Positions 6,679 through 15,711 of a stretch of DNA of 64,000 nt are shown one piece after another. Under the pieces are notes generated by a model. That model was not told where the DNA came from, did no database searches, and saw only the letters and a program-made list of their open reading frames with translations. Numbering within the stretch: the stretch's first letter is position 1; each line of letters begins with the position of its first letter. This DNA is from a virus. A program made the translations under genes and the position numbers. The stretch is from IMG/VR virus record IMGVR_UViG_3300047557_002741, positions 54,413 to 118,412 of that record. The stretch is one strand, 5' to 3'.

Positions 6679-7652
6679 TGAATTTTGTTGTACCAGTACA
6701 TGAGAAGATCTTCTAAAGTCGTATCAATATCATATTCTTCTTTAAACCCAGTCATTTCAACTAAGTTTGTAGCATCACCATGTTGATAATAAATTTCATG
6801 AGGTCTCCAAAAAGGTTCATGAATTTTTTGTTCTACATTTTTTAAACCAGAAATTTCAATCAGTTTATCAGTAAAGAACTGCATTTTGCGAGGAGTATCC
6901 CCACAGATATTAAAAACATGATTTACTACATCTTTATTAATCATTGCGAGATAATATGCTCGAACAGTATCACGAACATCCATTACTACACGAGTAGTCT
7001 CAAGATTACCAACTTTAAGAACAGGTTCTTGAAGACCTTTCATCATTCTGGCAATTTGATAAGCATCAGATGAGATTGAGAATATTCTTCCCCTACGGGG
7101 TCCAGTATGAGAGAATGCGCGAGTGATGAATCCTTTTAGGAATCCATTATGCATTCTTTCCTGAAGATAAAGGTCTGTAGCGGCCTTTGAAGCACCATAG
7201 GGATTTGCTGGAAAAATTGTATCTTCCCAATGAATCTTTCTTCCATCCTGTCCAACATTTCCGTAAACTTCTGATGTAGAACAGAACATCAATTTACATT
7301 CTAGTTGATGGTCCTGAATTACCTGAATGAGATTCGCACTACCAATTACATTAGTTTCCATTGTCCCAATAGGGTCAATGAAACTTGTTGGAGGATGTGA
7401 TTGTGCGGCAAGATGAAATACTCCATCAAACTGATTTTCTTCAAAAACTTTCCGCATGGATCTATAGTTACAAAGATCTCCATAAAGAAAAGTTATTGAA
7501 TTATAAACTTCATCTCTCACAACATCACGAATATCACTCTCCATACCATTAGTACGGCGAATTAATCCATAAATTTGATGCCCATTTTCATAAAGAAGAT
7601 TTGCCAGATGAGGTCCAGCAAATCCAGTAATTCCTGTAATTAAAAATTTCAT
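6675..7652 (-). CDS. GDP-mannose 4,6-dehydratase-like SDR
   Basis: 325-aa extended short-chain dehydrogenase. Rossmann motif GITGFAG at residues 7-13, active-site STSEVYG at 125-131, catalytic Tyr152 and Lys156 in PYGASKAA, and the GDP-sugar region RAFSHTGPRRG. It would convert GDP-mannose, or possibly a GDP-heptose, to the 4-keto-6-deoxy sugar. The HldE-like enzymes two and three genes away make a 6-deoxyheptose route possible. The start overlaps nothing and is unambiguous. Confidence 0.9.
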   Translation of the reverse strand: MKFLITGITGFAGPHLANLLYENGHQIYGLIRRTNGMESDIRDVVRDEVYNSITFLYGDLCNYRSMRKVFEENQFDGVFHLAAQSHPPTSFIDPIGTMETNVIGSANLIQVIQDHQLECKLMFCSTSEVYGNVGQDGRKIHWEDTIFPANPYGASKAATDLYLQERMHNGFLKGFITRAFSHTGPRRGRIFSISSDAYQIARMMKGLQEPVLKVGNLETTRVVMDVRDTVRAYYLAMINKDVVNHVFNICGDTPRKMQFFTDKLIEISGLKNVEQKIHEPFWRPHEIYYQHGDATNLVEMTGFKEEYDIDTTLEDLLMYWYNKIQ

Positions 7653-7653
7653 A

Positions 7654-8382
7654 TTAGTAAGTTAGATAATCAATGTTATCAAAAAGAAAAAGTCCACGCT
7701 CTTTGTGGGTATTATACCATTTTTCTGGCATAATACAAATACTCTTAAGATTTGGAGAGTATTGTTTAAGAGCAGAACTCAGATGACTAGCGCCACTACT
7801 TAGAGCAACTAAACCATATGCGGAAGAAATTAAATCACAATATCTGAATATATTCTCAACCTCAATGTATCCATCAAATCCAACATCATACGTATTATGT
7901 TTTCCATCAGAAACTTGCTTCGTGAAATACACGGAGACAAATTTTCTATCTGGGTATTCATTTTTTAGATTTTCAAAAATACTTTTAAGTTGATTTTTAT
8001 CATAATCAATACTAATACAACTAAAATCAACAATAAAAATATCTTTTACATCATCATGTTTTTCTGGTTCATAATAAATCTTGGGGCGAGTATTAGTCGG
8101 ATTTAGTCCATGAAACTTTTCCCAATTCAGAATTGTGTTTCCCATAATGTTTGAGTATGGAATTTCTGGAATATCGCCAGCATTCCAAGGGCCCTCTTTT
8201 TTACCTTCAACATATGGATTTTTTCCCCAAACCAATTCATAAATTTCTGAATTTCTGAATGGGGCACTCTCTAAGATATAAGTCTTTTTCCCATGTTGTT
8301 TTGCGAACTCTTCTGGTAAAGTTGAAAACTGCAGACTATCCCCAAGTCCACCATGATATGCTTTTAAAAAAATGTCAGTCAT
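7654..8382 (-). CDS. Probable heptosyltransferase-like glycosyltransferase (GT-B)
   Basis: 242-aa protein. An N-terminal HGGLGDSLQFSTLPEEFAK segment resembles the GxGD acceptor loop of family 9 heptosyltransferases, and ALSSGASHLSSALK near the C-terminus resembles their donor-site GPTHLAAAL motif. It is shorter than a full GT9 enzyme (about 330 aa), so the assignment is tentative. The ATG at 8382 overlaps the upstream stop (ATGA). Confidence 0.55.
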   Translation of the reverse strand: MTDIFLKAYHGGLGDSLQFSTLPEEFAKQHGKKTYILESAPFRNSEIYELVWGKNPYVEGKKEGPWNAGDIPEIPYSNIMGNTILNWEKFHGLNPTNTRPKIYYEPEKHDDVKDIFIVDFSCISIDYDKNQLKSIFENLKNEYPDRKFVSVYFTKQVSDGKHNTYDVGFDGYIEVENIFRYCDLISSAYGLVALSSGASHLSSALKQYSPNLKSICIMPEKWYNTHKERGLFLFDNIDYLTY

Positions 8383-9011
8383 AATACCCAAACTATTTGA
8401 TAACCTTCGTAAATGAGAGTTGCTCCAATGTCATCCATAAAGTCTTTTACATAATTACCCTTACCAATTTTACATCCAGTAAAAAAGGCATCGTGGTCAT
8501 CAACCGCAACTATTGAGCCACTCTTCAACTTATCTATTGCTGCACAAAGTTCTTTTACATGATGCAATTGAGATGGGTGTGGATTATCTCTCTCAATATC
8601 ATACGAATCTAGATAAAGAAAATCTATTTTCTTACTCTTAGGTAAACTCCATAGAAATTTAACAGAATCAGAACAAACAACTTCTGTTTTTTCGGAAACT
8701 AAGGTTGAACAGTAATCAACATTGGATTGATTTATATCAACGGAATATACCTTCCCATCATAGTGATTTACAAACTGGTCAAAGATATATGTTGATGCCC
8801 CATCATCACCAAAAGCAAGGTGGCCATGATCCGCTCTAGTAGTTCCAGTCTCGACAATATAAAAATTTTTATTCTTCTTTTGTTCTAGAAGTTGAAATAT
8901 CTTCAAAAAACTATCAGCACGATTTCTTACTGGATTATTTCCAGCAGGAGAAATCATCCTTTGATAGAATTCATTTTTAAAAACTTCAGAAAAACTTACA
9001 TCATTATTCAT
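8379..9011 (-). CDS. Class I SAM-dependent methyltransferase (Methyltransf_24-like)
   Basis: 210-aa protein with a Rossmann methyltransferase pattern: IVETGTTR (motif I), VYSVDINQSNVDYC (acidic loop), CSDSVKFLW, and IDFLYLDSYD (motif IV region), then IVAVDDHD. It probably methylates a sugar or glycan made by this operon. The final stop overlaps the next start by four bases. Confidence 0.75.
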   Translation of the reverse strand: MNNDVSFSEVFKNEFYQRMISPAGNNPVRNRADSFLKIFQLLEQKKNKNFYIVETGTTRADHGHLAFGDDGASTYIFDQFVNHYDGKVYSVDINQSNVDYCSTLVSEKTEVVCSDSVKFLWSLPKSKKIDFLYLDSYDIERDNPHPSQLHHVKELCAAIDKLKSGSIVAVDDHDAFFTGCKIGKGNYVKDFMDDIGATLIYEGYQIVWVL

Positions 9012-9675
9012 TTAACTTAATACAGAGGACATTACCTGAAAGAATTTTTGAATTATAGCCAAGACTCGTTAGGTCATTCAACAAATTGTTTAATTCGTCA
9101 TACCCACATTTAACTGTGTTTAATCTATCATCATTTGGATTTGGATGGGGTCTTTCAAAGTAAATTATTTTTGGATATATTTTCTCCCCAATAAATTGTT
9201 TTACAATTTCCATATCAAAACCTTCAGTATCTATAACTAAAATATCAACTGAATTTTCATATGACTTCATCAAAGTAGAAACTGTAATCCCATCAACTAA
9301 TTCATAATGATTTTCATCAAAGAGGGTATTTTGGTCATTCTGTCTCAGGAGAAGAGTGGAATGCCCAGACGTTCCTTCATGGTCTATATTCTTATATAAT
9401 TTTACAGGACCATCAACATGAGAAATAGCAACATTTAGAAAATCAATTCTATCTTTCTGGTTTGAGTAATTATCTTTTAGTCTTCCAAATTCATTTTTTT
9501 GCGGTTCAATCAATACAGAGAAAAACCTATCATCATCTTCTATCAAGTCCCTTACAGGATCTTCCATAAAGTTATTATCTGAACCATCATTCGATCCAAC
9601 TTGAATCAAAAAAATATTTTCTCTTCCTTCAAAGTTTGATAGAACAATGTCACGAAACTCTTTAATATCATTCAT
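9004..9675 (-). CDS. FkbM-family methyltransferase
   Basis: 223-aa FkbM-type methyltransferase. FLIQVGSNDGSDNNFM is motif I, LIEPQKNEFGRL the acidic SAM-ribose motif, and VDILVIDTEGFDMEIVKQF the strongly conserved FkbM core. It would O-methylate a polysaccharide residue. The start at 9675 forms an ATGA overlap with the preceding fucosyltransferase; the upstream in-frame ATG is less likely. Confidence 0.88.
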   Translation of the reverse strand: MNDIKEFRDIVLSNFEGRENIFLIQVGSNDGSDNNFMEDPVRDLIEDDDRFFSVLIEPQKNEFGRLKDNYSNQKDRIDFLNVAISHVDGPVKLYKNIDHEGTSGHSTLLLRQNDQNTLFDENHYELVDGITVSTLMKSYENSVDILVIDTEGFDMEIVKQFIGEKIYPKIIYFERPHPNPNDDRLNTVKCGYDELNNLLNDLTSLGYNSKILSGNVLCIKLNE

Positions 9676-10481
9676 ATAATAATCCACTCATTTGGGTATA
9701 AATCTTTAGTATTTTTATCTGAATTGCTTGGACCAAACCACTTTTGAGGGGCAACCACTTTTTTTGAATTTGATAACCATGCTCCCCACCAACTAAAAGT
9801 GCTATTGGCTATGATAGCATCAGAGCACATGGTCATTAAACATAAGTCAACATAACTACTCTTACTTTCAGATACTAAAAACCTATCATCAGAAAATAGT
9901 GCTTGATTTTTACACCAGTCAACATCATCAGAGAATATTATAACACACCTATCAGTATCAAAGCAAGATAATGCTTGCTCATAATAGTCTAAGGATAGAT
10001 TAAAGTGGTTGGATGAGTTAATCAAGAAATCTCCTCTTCTAATATGAAGAGAAATTGGATTTTCAATTTCCTCCATCATCTCTTTACATGGCCCAGATAT
10101 TTCATCAATAAAAGTAAAATCTTCTCGTATTTGACTTTCAATATTCTTGAACCATTTTTCAGATTGAAAAAATCCATAAAGAGAAACTTCATTGGAACAA
10201 AGATTATATAAATCCTCATCAAAATGAAATTGTTTCTCAAAAACTATTGGAGAATGCCCACGGTCTAACAATCCTAGATTATTTTGATTAACATTTGGTA
10301 ATTTAAAGCAATCAAATAATTCAATCCTAAGTTTATTACCAAGAGCATCGACTACAACTTCCTTATGATTTGGAATACACCATTCGTAATTTTTGTGATG
10401 CGCTATACCACGCAATGCTGCGTACTGGAACATCTGATTTCCAAGTTGTCCCAGTTTACCCAAATGATTAAATGCTAACAT
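9672..10481 (-). CDS. Alpha-1,2-fucosyltransferase-like GT11 (copy 1)
   Basis: 269-aa family 11 glycosyltransferase. LGNQMFQYAALRGIA near the N-terminus, the donor motif SLHIRRGDF (HxRRGD), CVIIFSDDVDWC, and a C-terminal ANSTFSWWGAW block are all diagnostic. It would add fucose or a similar 6-deoxyhexose from a GDP-sugar, consistent with the GDP-mannose dehydratase in the operon. A diverged second copy lies at 13640-14551. Confidence 0.9.
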   Translation of the reverse strand: MLAFNHLGKLGQLGNQMFQYAALRGIAHHKNYEWCIPNHKEVVVDALGNKLRIELFDCFKLPNVNQNNLGLLDRGHSPIVFEKQFHFDEDLYNLCSNEVSLYGFFQSEKWFKNIESQIREDFTFIDEISGPCKEMMEEIENPISLHIRRGDFLINSSNHFNLSLDYYEQALSCFDTDRCVIIFSDDVDWCKNQALFSDDRFLVSESKSSYVDLCLMTMCSDAIIANSTFSWWGAWLSNSKKVVAPQKWFGPSNSDKNTKDLYPNEWIII

Positions 10482-11277
10482 TCTTTAACCTCTGCTTCAA
10501 ATATTCTTGAGAAGTAAGATAAGAAACCAATTGCTCTCTACTTTGAGTTCTTATCCACTGCCAAAGATTATGATTATCGATATATTTAGGATTATGATAA
10601 TGCGAGTTATGAGTTCGTTGATGCTCAAAGTGATAGATATAGTCGTTTATTCTTTCAATATTATAACCCAAAGTACTAAACCTAAAATAGAATTCAGAAT
10701 CTTCCTCTCCCCATGAGACAAAATTTTCATTCCACAATCCAGCATTTATCACAGACTTTCTAGAATAAAATTGCGTCCACCCTATGCTAGATGCTTGCTT
10801 CTTGGAATGTAAATTGAGTTGACTAACATCATAATCTTTTGTAAAAGACTCAAAAAGTTGGTCAGAATAATTAACTTGAAACTGAAAGGCTCCACATCCA
10901 TAAGGATACACCAAATCAGCATTTCCATTTAAAATCATATCATATGCTAAAAGGTGACTTTGCTTTGGATATACAACATCAACATCATGACTTGCGATTA
11001 CTTCTGTATCAGATTCAAGTATTAGGTCATTGAGAATTTTAGTTTTATAAAAAAGCGGGTCATCACTTTTTTCAAAAATATGATTCAGATTATCAACAGA
11101 AACAAACTCTTTAATTTTTGGTAAAGCGTGTTTTTTAAAAACAGATTCAGAATCAACCTCCTTTACCAACACTTTAGACTTCGGAAAATGATAAAGTAGA
11201 TAAGAAATAGAAGTTATTATATTTCTTAGTCTATCATCAGATTCAATACGAACCGGAAAGATATAAGTTAAGTTCAT
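10468..11277 (-). CDS. Galactosyltransferase-like GT-A enzyme (copy 1)
   Basis: 269-aa protein with a GT2/GT7 C-terminal-type pattern: FPVRIESDDRLRNIITS near the N-terminus, ASHDVDVVYP with a DxD-like metal site, and GWTQFYSRKSVINAGLWNENF with GEEDSEFYFR, the acidic catalytic region. C-terminal EHQRTHNSHYHNP is shared with the copy at 12838-13650. It transfers an unknown sugar and is paired with a GT11 gene with which it overlaps by 14 bases. Confidence 0.8.
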   Translation of the reverse strand: MNLTYIFPVRIESDDRLRNIITSISYLLYHFPKSKVLVKEVDSESVFKKHALPKIKEFVSVDNLNHIFEKSDDPLFYKTKILNDLILESDTEVIASHDVDVVYPKQSHLLAYDMILNGNADLVYPYGCGAFQFQVNYSDQLFESFTKDYDVSQLNLHSKKQASSIGWTQFYSRKSVINAGLWNENFVSWGEEDSEFYFRFSTLGYNIERINDYIYHFEHQRTHNSHYHNPKYIDNHNLWQWIRTQSREQLVSYLTSQEYLKQRLKNVSI

Positions 11278-12104
11278 TTGAGAACCCTATTTTGGTCATG
11301 GTTTTCATGAAAAATAATATCCTTATGCCTATCAAATACTATTCTAGTATTTTTGTGATGTGCCTTCAATAACCAAGATGCTGGATTCCTGCCATCAGGT
11401 CGAGTACTTCCCCAACTATTATCTGATTCATAATCAATCCAATATGCTCCAACAACTTTGCCCAGTTCCTTAAAGGCTCTGTAACATAAATCAGCATCAT
11501 CTTGATCTTGAGGAGCAAAGACCTCATCAAAATAATTTAACTTAATCATATCAGCATGGTCTATCATTAAAGGACCACGGCACACATTATTCCTTACAGC
11601 AAATATATTTCTACTCAACCCCTCATCCCTATTAATATGAGACTCATATCCAAATATATCACTCCAGCAATTATCAATACTCAAATCTTCTTCTTCTGAC
11701 AAATTAATATGAACACTGTTTTGATTAAATCTATAATTAAAAGCGGAACGTGATGTAACCGCAAAGACATCTATAAATTCGTCGAAAGGTTTCTCAAGTC
11801 TATCATTCCAACCAGTCTCTTTAATGACCATATCATCCTGAACGATAATAACCTTATCTCCTTCACATTCACGTAGTCCAGCATTGTTTGCTTTGGTCTC
11901 AAATACATCTGGAGTATGTACAATCTTTACCTTTACATCTGGAGTACTTTTTACAAAATTATCTACTATTTGCTCTGAAGAATCGGTACACCCATCAAGA
12001 ACTATTACCAATTCATATGGAGAGACCGTGTTATCAACAATTCCCTTTAGAACTTTAGGTAGCAACCAATCCTTATTATGAACCGTTAAGACTATACTAT
12101 GCAT
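11274..12104 (-). CDS. Glycosyltransferase family 2
   Basis: 276-aa GT-A glycosyltransferase. SIVLTVHNKDWLLPKVLKG and LVIVLDGCTDSS at the N-terminus are the classic GT2 opening, and VIIVQDDMVI contains the DDx metal-binding site. A C-terminal DQDDADLCYRAFKEL block is the probable acceptor/catalytic region. It overlaps neighbours by 4 and 13 bases inside the polysaccharide operon. Confidence 0.87.
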   Translation of the reverse strand: MHSIVLTVHNKDWLLPKVLKGIVDNTVSPYELVIVLDGCTDSSEQIVDNFVKSTPDVKVKIVHTPDVFETKANNAGLRECEGDKVIIVQDDMVIKETGWNDRLEKPFDEFIDVFAVTSRSAFNYRFNQNSVHINLSEEEDLSIDNCWSDIFGYESHINRDEGLSRNIFAVRNNVCRGPLMIDHADMIKLNYFDEVFAPQDQDDADLCYRAFKELGKVVGAYWIDYESDNSWGSTRPDGRNPASWLLKAHHKNTRIVFDRHKDIIFHENHDQNRVLK

Positions 12105-12841
12105 CCGTCCTCACCCCACTCATAAACACCATTTGAATATTCAACTCCATCTTTATGCTCTAAAACATTCCATTGAATAAAATTTCTCACTCCAGTATGT
12201 CCCATTACACAAGGGAGATTGTACTTTAACTGTAGATTAGTTATCACACTTTGGTCATGCCTATGGTCCTGAAATCCTTCAAAATTATCTAGGCCACATT
12301 GATTTGGAATATCAGTTACGATTCTTTCATCAGAGCAATAATGAATAAACTCTTCTAACAATTTAACATTGAAGTCTGTTTTTTTAAATGCCATAAATCC
12401 ATCTTCTAGTTGTATGGAATTCCAATATCGTTCCTCATCACAATTCATGTAGTAGAAACAATCCCTCTTAGTAAACCACTTGTTCACTCCAGTGTGATTT
12501 TGAGACACAAAATACTGGTCATTATCTCTCATATAATCAAGGATACATTCCTTTATTCCCGGATAAGGAACGTCACCACAGTCCATATAAACTATTACAT
12601 CTCCTTCCCCAATAAGGTTAAACGCTTCGAGGATAATATAAGGTTTCCACAAAGCATATCCAGACAACCTATCCTTATCTAATATTTTTTTATTTCTTAA
12701 ATAAAAATCAGTAGTTTCTAACCACTCTCTAGAAAATGGTATTACAGCATCGAAGATACTATTTGAAACAACATGTGAGATAAGATTTTCTTGATGCTCG
12801 CGATAGTTTATATCGGAGTAGTTTATATAAAAAAGTTTCAT
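12092..12841 (-). CDS. Probable GT-A-fold polysaccharide enzyme, uncharacterised
   Basis: 249-aa protein. The segments SGYALWKPYIILEAF and VIVYMDCGDVPYPG resemble the conserved core of an uncharacterised group of capsule-cluster proteins thought to be glycosyltransferases; YMDCGD could be the metal-binding acidic motif. No firm family name. Overlaps on both sides place it in the operon. Confidence 0.6.
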   Translation of the reverse strand: MKLFYINYSDINYREHQENLISHVVSNSIFDAVIPFSREWLETTDFYLRNKKILDKDRLSGYALWKPYIILEAFNLIGEGDVIVYMDCGDVPYPGIKECILDYMRDNDQYFVSQNHTGVNKWFTKRDCFYYMNCDEERYWNSIQLEDGFMAFKKTDFNVKLLEEFIHYCSDERIVTDIPNQCGLDNFEGFQDHRHDQSVITNLQLKYNLPCVMGHTGVRNFIQWNVLEHKDGVEYSNGVYEWGEDGCIV

Positions 12842-13650
12842 TTTCTTTTTTTCAAATATTCTTGATTTTTGTAATATTCAATAAGTTCAGATTTATTCAT
12901 AGTCTTAATCTTCTCCCATTCAGAAGAATTAGAATCCATCATTGGATTATTAAACCAAGAATTATGAGTTCTTTTATGCTCTAAGTGGTACACAAAAGAT
13001 GGCAATCTCCCAACTCTATATCCTAAAGTGACATACCTATAATATCTTTCAACATCTTCAGGAGCATAAGCAACGAAGTTTTCATTTTCCATTCCACCAT
13101 CAATATAGACTTTGCGATTGAAGAACTGACAAAATCCATACTTAGCATCATGAATTTTTGATTTTTCCTCTAAGTATTTAAAATTAAAATCATTAACCAA
13201 AAAATCTGTGACTATTTCATCATCAGCAAATACTTGAACTTGATAATCACCGTCACCATAAGGATAAACTACATCTAATTCATCATCAACTATGGCTTGA
13301 TAGGATTTAACATAACTCTCTATCGGGAGTATGATATCACAATCATAGTTAACGACAACTTTAGTTGAAGATTCCAGTATCATATCATTCAGAACTTTCT
13401 GTCTGTGAAAGGAATCTGAGGTAGACTTTTCAAAAATATGAGTTAGATTCGATACATCTCCACAAAATTCCTCTATCTGCGGCAAAGCTTTTTCAGCAAA
13501 AACAGATTCTCTATCAAGTTCTTTTATTATGATTTTAGTATCAAAGTTCGATAATAAAAAACAAGTTGAGGTAATGACGTTCCTCAACCTGTCGTCACTT
13601 TCTATTTGAATAGGAATAATAAAAGTACAATTACTTAAATCAATTTTCAT
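12838..13650 (-). CDS. Galactosyltransferase-like GT-A enzyme (copy 2)
   Basis: 270-aa paralogue of the protein at 10468-11277: both have IESDDRLRN, a KxLDxESVF-like segment, an LTHIFEKS or LNHIFEKS segment, and EHxRTHNS near the C-terminus. NYDCDIILP is the DxD-like site; APEDVERYYRY replaces the GEEDSEFYFR block. Probably transfers a different sugar. It overlaps the second GT11 gene by 11 bases. Confidence 0.8.
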   Translation of the reverse strand: MKIDLSNCTFIIPIQIESDDRLRNVITSTCFLLSNFDTKIIIKELDRESVFAEKALPQIEEFCGDVSNLTHIFEKSTSDSFHRQKVLNDMILESSTKVVVNYDCDIILPIESYVKSYQAIVDDELDVVYPYGDGDYQVQVFADDEIVTDFLVNDFNFKYLEEKSKIHDAKYGFCQFFNRKVYIDGGMENENFVAYAPEDVERYYRYVTLGYRVGRLPSFVYHLEHKRTHNSWFNNPMMDSNSSEWEKIKTMNKSELIEYYKNQEYLKKRK

Positions 13651-14551
13651 CTAGAATAATCCACTCTTCAGGTATTAAGTCGGAGGTATCATTCATGGAC
13701 AATTTGGGTCCAAACCAATTTTGTGGCACAACAATTTTTTTGTCATTAGATTTTTGTAACCACGCACCCCACCAACCAAGAGTGCTTGGAGAAAGAATTG
13801 CCCCATTACATAGAGACATAAGACACAAATCAGTATATGGAACTAGAGAATTTCTAAACTGACCATCTCCTTCTTGACACTGATGTGAATATTTCTCAAC
13901 GGTATCATTCATTAAAAATCTATCATCATTAAAAAATTCTTGCTCCTTACACCATTCAATATCATCAGAACATACAAGAACATTGACACCAGAATCAAAA
14001 TGTTCAAGTGCTTTTTTGTAATATTCAAAACTCAACACAGGGTGATAATCTTCTCTACCAATATTATCACCTCTTCTAACATGAAGAAAAATAACTTCAC
14101 CAACAGAAGAAATAAATTCCTTACATGGATTTAGAATTTCATCAATAAATTCAAAGTCTTCACGGAGTTCATCTTCCACATTCTTAAAGTATTTCTCAGA
14201 CTGAAGATATCCATCAAGGTTTGAACCATCTTCAATATTATTGAATAGTTCTTCATCAAATAAAAATGAATTTTCTGTTACGTTTTTTGTATCAGGATTA
14301 CTGGCACAAAGGTGTTCAAAACTATAACAGTTTCTAGGAGAAACATTAGGATTAATAAATCCAATGTTATTATCTTTTAGATTAGTCAACTTGAATGGAT
14401 GATGAATTCCATAGTTAGCTAATGTCTGATGTTCATCTGGCGGTATACACCAATCGAATCCACGATTAGCGGCAATACCTCTTAAAGCAGCATATTGGAA
14501 CAGTTGATTACCAAATCTTCCATTTGTTCCTAGTCTATCGTACCCAATCAT
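13640..14551 (-). CDS. Alpha-1,2-fucosyltransferase-like GT11 (copy 2)
   Basis: 303-aa GT11 enzyme, paralogue of 9672-10481. NGRFGNQLFQYAALRGIAA, the donor motif FLHVRRGDN, and SPSTLGWWGAWL are conserved. It is longer than copy 1 by about 35 residues, with insertions after residue 60 and near QCQEGDGQFRNS. The four-base overlap with the dehydrogenase gene upstream gives a secure start. Confidence 0.9.
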   Translation of the reverse strand: MIGYDRLGTNGRFGNQLFQYAALRGIAANRGFDWCIPPDEHQTLANYGIHHPFKLTNLKDNNIGFINPNVSPRNCYSFEHLCASNPDTKNVTENSFLFDEELFNNIEDGSNLDGYLQSEKYFKNVEDELREDFEFIDEILNPCKEFISSVGEVIFLHVRRGDNIGREDYHPVLSFEYYKKALEHFDSGVNVLVCSDDIEWCKEQEFFNDDRFLMNDTVEKYSHQCQEGDGQFRNSLVPYTDLCLMSLCNGAILSPSTLGWWGAWLQKSNDKKIVVPQNWFGPKLSMNDTSDLIPEEWIILDEN

Positions 14552-15711
14552 AGATTTACAATAAATATTGGTTCTGTAATGTTATTTTTATCATCGACAA
14601 ATTTTACTCTGTCTTCGTACTTTTCAGTCAAATAATCATAAACTTCATTAAAAATTCTTTTATCATTATGAATATAGACTGAACAACCACTATTTAACAA
14701 ATCAAGGCAAAGTCTATACTGTTGACTTTCAGTTAAGATATCAGTTCCCTTCTTATAGGTAATGTAATCAAAATAGAATGGTTTATTATCTTTATTCATT
14801 TTTAGATAAAAATCACAAACAAACTTAGCATGTTGTTCGTTTATTTTGTCGGTGACTGTACCTAGATTATAGTCTAAACCAACACTATTTGCAAATGCAG
14901 CAAAAGCCCTGTTGTCTCTAGGTAAGCAAGGTCCACCATAACCCAATCCATAATTGAGATACTTTCTACCAATTCTACTATCAGTTCCTATAGCATTAAG
15001 AACACTTACAACTTCATCACCACAATCTGCTAGATGAAGGACATCACCTAACATGTTTGCGTAACTAATTTTTGTGGTCAGGAAACAATTAACAGCAATT
15101 TTAGTAATTTCTGCTGCGGTAGTTGACATAGTACATATAATTGCTCGCGTAGTTTGAATTTTTTGATACAAAGTTCTAATATCAGTAATGGTTTTATCAT
15201 CAGAACCATTACTAGAATCTGTACCAAGTAGAACCATATCAGCATTACGAAGGTCATTTACAATCGAACCTTGAGCAATAAACTCAGGGTTATAAAAAAC
15301 CTTTACATTATTAGGAAGTTGTTTGCGGAAATTATCGCAATCGCCAGGATTTACTGTACACCCAACTACAAAATATTTTTTCCTAGTTAATTGTTCTCGA
15401 TTAAAGTCATCAACAACACTCCAGACAGAGGAAACGTCATAGGAACCATCTTCCAAAGATGGCGTAGCAACGAGAGTGTAAATTAAATCACACTCTCTGA
15501 TAACTTCTCTATTATCTGAAGTTGCTCTAAAGTTTTTAGCAACTTTTAAAAGACTTTGAACTTCAGGTTCATTAGTGACAATTTCTCTTTGATTAAGACT
15601 TTCAACGTAGTCTTCTCTAACATCAGAGACAAGAACTTCATATCCAGACTGTTCGCAAAGGAGAGCAAAGCAAATGCCAAGTCTCCCAGCTCCGATTACT
15701 CCAATCTTCAT
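14548..15711 (-). CDS. UDP-glucose 6-dehydrogenase family
   Basis: 387-aa UDP-glucose/GDP-mannose dehydrogenase that oxidises a nucleotide sugar to the uronic acid with two NAD+. Rossmann motif GAGRLG at 7-12, NPEF at 141-144, catalytic Cys262 in YGGPCLPRD. UDP-glucose rather than GDP-mannose is likelier but not decided by sequence. It is followed by a second GT11 gene and preceded by NAD synthetase, which supplies its cofactor in principle. Length matches the family. Confidence 0.92.
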   Translation of the reverse strand: MKIGVIGAGRLGICFALLCEQSGYEVLVSDVREDYVESLNQREIVTNEPEVQSLLKVAKNFRATSDNREVIRECDLIYTLVATPSLEDGSYDVSSVWSVVDDFNREQLTRKKYFVVGCTVNPGDCDNFRKQLPNNVKVFYNPEFIAQGSIVNDLRNADMVLLGTDSSNGSDDKTITDIRTLYQKIQTTRAIICTMSTTAAEITKIAVNCFLTTKISYANMLGDVLHLADCGDEVVSVLNAIGTDSRIGRKYLNYGLGYGGPCLPRDNRAFAAFANSVGLDYNLGTVTDKINEQHAKFVCDFYLKMNKDNKPFYFDYITYKKGTDILTESQQYRLCLDLLNSGCSVYIHNDKRIFNEVYDYLTEKYEDRVKFVDDKNNITEPIFIVNL

